DNA from: Corbicula japonica
Lineage: Eukaryota; Mollusca; Bivalvia; Venerida; Cyrenidae
Direction of reading: 5' to 3'
Assembly: GCA_038501625.1 (NCBI GenBank)
Contig: JAZAYU010000012.1
Coordinates: 11,095,338-11,159,337 of the forward strand
DNA: 64,000 bases
Positions 60,915 through 64,000 of the stretch are shown piece after piece; within the stretch, counting starts at the first letter, position 1, and every line of letters starts with the position of its first letter. The notes beneath the pieces are model-generated. The model was not told the origin of the DNA. It was given only the letters and a program-made list of their open reading frames with translations, and searched no databases. The position numbers and the translations under genes were made by a program.

Positions 60915-61068
60915 CTGTGAATGCATTTTAATTCATGCGAATAAAATTTTGTAGTTTTCAGTTAAACAGCATTTTCGTGGGTTCTTAAAATTGTAGTTCT
61001 CCGTTTTCCATGTTATTTTTTATTTAAATACTCAAAATTTCGACCCTAAAAAAACTAACGATTCACAG
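60915..61068. mobile_element. 154-bp TA-flanked MITE
   Basis: Ends CTGTGAATGCATTT and (inward) CTGTGAATCGTTAG, TA flanked; a short AT-rich interior. Confidence 0.5.
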
Positions 61069-61644
61069 TAGTACATATCAGTTATATCATCGGAAATGTG
61101 ACTCTTGTAAACAATTAGGTAAAATAACCAGAATTACTGCGCATGAAAAATGAAATAGAAAACACATCAATATTGCTATTTAAAATGCATTCATTAGTTA
61201 GAGCCTGAAATGTATAAAAATTTGAAGATCAGGCGTGTAGTTTTCTTTTTATTGACCTTTGACTCCATGGATACACCTATTATCACATGAGTGACCAGAG
61301 TAGATTCAGATCAGATACCACATTTGTGGTGCATTTCAGGCTTTAAACTAATAAATGCATTTTTTGGTGGGCTATTCATGTATTTATTTATAACCTCCTT
61401 TCGCTAAAACAATTCTTAATTTTAATAAAAAATAATTCATTTTCAACCAGTGTAGATCAAGATCAGCTATCACATCTGTACAATTTGATCAGGATCTACA
61501 CTGTTAACTTTAAGATTTATTGAGTTATTTCTGACAAAGAAGTGAACAGTGTAGATCAAGATCTTTCAACATGAATGTGCTGGCTGATGTGGATCTCCAC
61601 TTTTGTCGCCCACATAATAAGCATACATGTGACATCACTATTAA

Positions 61645-61860
61645 CCCTTTCCTCCCTATATTCACCTTTATTGCATGGGCGAACAGTTTAGATCCAGATC
61701 AGCCGGCACATCTGATCAGCATCTAAACTGTTCGCTTTTTGATTTATTGGGGTTTTTTTCTGACCAAAATGCGACCAGTGCAAATCCTGATCAGACAGCT
61801 GATGTGCTGCCTGATCTGGATCTACACTGGTCGCACATGGCATATTTATGGAGGGAAGGG
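61645..61860. mobile_element. Family A MITE
   Basis: Flanked by TTAA at 61641-61644 and 61861-61864. The arms are well conserved with a small deletion in the centre. Confidence 0.82.
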
Positions 61861-62120
61861 TTAATCCTTTTATCCATATATCAGATTGTAGAGATTGAAA
61901 AAAAGCTCTATCCATGAAGCCAAAGGTTATTTAAGCTAAGACAGGCTCAAGACCTAAAGCAATTAATAAGAAATATGTGAAATCACTGAATTAGAAGCTT
62001 AAATTCTGATAAATGTGAGGAAATTGCTCTAAAAATATGAGTGCAAAGTTTATATGTAACAAATATATTAATATGAGACTACACAATGATAACATACAGA
62101 GCTTGCAGACCAATATCAGG

Positions 62121-62250
62121 GGCTGAAGGTTATAAAGCTGAGATTGGAAACCAGTCTCAAATCTCAAGCATCTGATTGGCTGAAATGGCATTCAGATGCT
62201 TGAGATTTGAGACTGGTTTCACATGATCATTTTTATAAAATTGGGCAAAG
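62121..62250. repeat. Family B hairpin element
   Basis: GAAACCAGTCTCAAATCTCA and its reverse complement flank a short TGGCTGAAATGGC spacer. Confidence 0.7.
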
Positions 62251-62354
62251 GAAATAAAATTGAGATTGGGATGATGTCTCAAATATGAACTTTGAGTTTA
62301 AGACTGTGCTCAATTTCAACAATCTGAAACAGGGCTCGAGATCTTAAAACTAAA

Positions 62355-64000
62355 CTAGAAATGTGTCCATAGGACACAGATGCCCCCGCTATGCATCGTT
62401 TTCAGACACTCAAGTGCAATGATGGGAATAATAGCATTTCAAAGAAATGTCTGTGAAGAAGTTGGTGGTAATGCAATAAAAATATTTATAAAAAAAACAA
62501 CATATATACATGTTTGTATTTTGCAAAGCTTTTGTTTCCCCTTCAAAACAATTACATTTTTAAGCTTTAAGTTATCATTTTCTATTTAAGGCAAGTGTTT
62601 AAAAAACTAGCGGTAAGGTAAGCTATTAATAATCATTCTATACCATTGTATCACATTGCAATCAACACAAGTAGAATCCCTAATAATGAGACCACTATTA
62701 AGACAACTTTTTAAAGAAGGGGTACTGGTGTTTTTAGCAGGATTCAACAGCATACCCATATTATTGTTCACTAACATACCCATATTATTGTTCACTAACA
62801 TACCCATACTATTGTTCACAATTATGTACTTACCCGTATTATTGTTCACAATTATGTACTTTTTAAGGAACTTCAGGCATGGGTATTGTACTTGACACAG
62901 CATTGTCATAGTGAACATTTGTGCCAAGTTATTTTGAAATCCCTTCATTCATAAAAAAGTTATAGCCCGAACAAGTAAATTCAAGTTTTAGTCACTGTGA
63001 CCTTGACCTTGGGCTTACAGGCATGGGTAATGTACGCAACACACCGCCTTGCCATGGTGAACATTTGTGCCAAATTATTTTGAAAACCCTACATTAAAAA
63101 CAAAGTTATAACCCGGACAAGAAAATTATATTTTTAGTAACAGTGACCGTGACCTTGGACCTACAGGCATGGGCATGGTACGTGACACACCGCCTTGTCA
63201 TGATGAACATTTGTGTCAAGTTATTTTGAAATCACTCTATTCCTAACAAAGTTAAAGCCCTGACAAGAGAATTCTATTTTTAGCAACAGTGACCTTGACC
63301 TTTGACCTGGGCATGGTAAGCGACGCACCGCCCTGTCATGGTGAACATTTGTGTCAAGTTATTTTAAAATCCAGTCATTCATAACGAAGTTACAGCTAGG
63401 ACAAGAAAATACTATTTTTAGTAACAGTGACCTTGACTTTGGACCTACAGGCATGGGTGTTGTACGCGACACACCGCCTTGTCATGGTGAACATTTGTGC
63501 CAAGTTATTTTGAAATCCCTCCATTCATAAGGAAGTTACAGCCCGGACAAGAAAATTCTATTTTTAGTAACAGTGACCTTGACCTTGGACGTACAGGCAT
63601 GGGTATTGTACGCGACACACCGTCTTGATATGGTGAACATTCATACCAAGTTATTTTAAAATCAAATAAGAAATAACAAAGCTACAGAGTGGACAAGATT
63701 TTCCCAACAAAATTCTATTAATAGTAACAGTGACCTTGACCTTGGACCTACAGACATGGGTGTTCTATGCGACACATCCCCTTGTCATGGTGAATATTTG
63801 TGCCAAGTTATTTTGAAATCCCTCCATTCATAAGGAAGATACAGCCCGGACAAGAAAATTCTATTTTTAGTAACAGTGACCTTGACCTTGGACGTACAGG
63901 CATGGGTATTGTACACGACACATCGTCTTGATATGGTGAACATTCATACCAAGTTATTTTAAAATCCAATAAGACATAACAAAGTTACAGAGCAGACAAG
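62355..64000. repeat. Composite satellite element running off the window
   Basis: Starts CTAGAAATGTGTCCATAGGA as at 13026. GTGACC monomers at 62997, 63143, 63289, 63427, 63573, 63730 and 63876 (periods 146, 146, 138, 146, 157, 146). A 24-bp subarray (ACCCATATTATTGTTCACTA) lies at 62740-62860. Confidence 0.75.

Larger units (their letters stand above)
3958..61620. repeat. Further degraded family A copies (collective entry)
   Basis: Recognised by GATCCAGATCAGC / GCTGATCTGGATC arm pieces at about 3958-4218, 6531-6720, 8489-8560, 8960-9030, 9180-9290, 10400-10660, 14480-14590, 24530-24750, 24921-25030, 29420-29535, 30770-30895, 32333-32510, 42460-42790, 43010-43235, 43820-44062, 45450-45640, 47670-47900, 49270-49460, 50185-50425, 51100-51220, 51890-52000, 52388-52625, 52860-53050, 55885-56115, 59830-60205, 61240-61330 and 61440-61620. 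Many belong to a subfamily with ACTCCATGGGATATGGC-type ends. Confidence 0.6.

Noticed and set aside
62607..62948. 113-codon minus frame with repeated NNNMGMLV
   Set aside because: Translation of the 24-bp subarray at 62740-62860; not an upstream BLTP1 exon.

Overview
The window is animal (metazoan) genomic DNA. It is AT-rich, has short exons separated by repeat-filled introns, and carries tRNA-derived SINEs, TA- and TTAA-flanked MITEs and long tandem arrays. The satellite-type composite elements (about 146/157-bp monomers with GTGACCTTGACC, hairpin ends, GACN microsatellites) resemble repeat families of bivalve molluscs, so a bivalve is the best guess. That assignment is an inference from repeat style and was not tested by a search.

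One gene dominates. On the minus strand, 42 exons between 60486 and 6221 join in phase at every junction and encode the C-terminal ~2180 residues of BLTP1 (KIAA1109 / tweek / LPD-3 / Csf1 family), a giant bridge-like lipid-transfer protein. The match rests on stretches I recognise from the animal family, such as IDPVGVDYILQKLGF, SNVMGNT, SGKCVLHP and ALLPSLRAQYK. The stop codon is at 6221-6223 and an AATAAA signal lies about 85 nt beyond it. The 5' half of the gene lies past position 64000.

Layout. 1-6130 is intergenic: foldback MITEs and a 32-bp minisatellite, with one weak candidate plus-strand exon. 6133-60486 holds the BLTP1 3' end and introns. 60487-64000 is a further BLTP1 intron ending in a satellite array that runs off the window. 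The introns are packed with transposable elements. The main ones are a ~235-bp TTAA-flanked foldback family (about 35 copies and fragments), ~130-bp hairpin elements, several TA-flanked MITE families, a GGTACCTTTTCCCG-ended MITE, two SINE families, a truncated LINE-like element and composite tandem-repeat elements.

The most unusual observation is that many intronic minisatellites are built from exon edges. Units of 43, 57, 66 and 91 bp, plus degenerate ones, contain the last or first bases of the adjacent BLTP1 exon, its splice site and some intron. This gives an exon up to dozens of duplicated donors or acceptors. The 57-bp array next to the exon at 46814-47031 keeps the reading frame open through every copy, so alternative donor use would add multiples of 19 residues.
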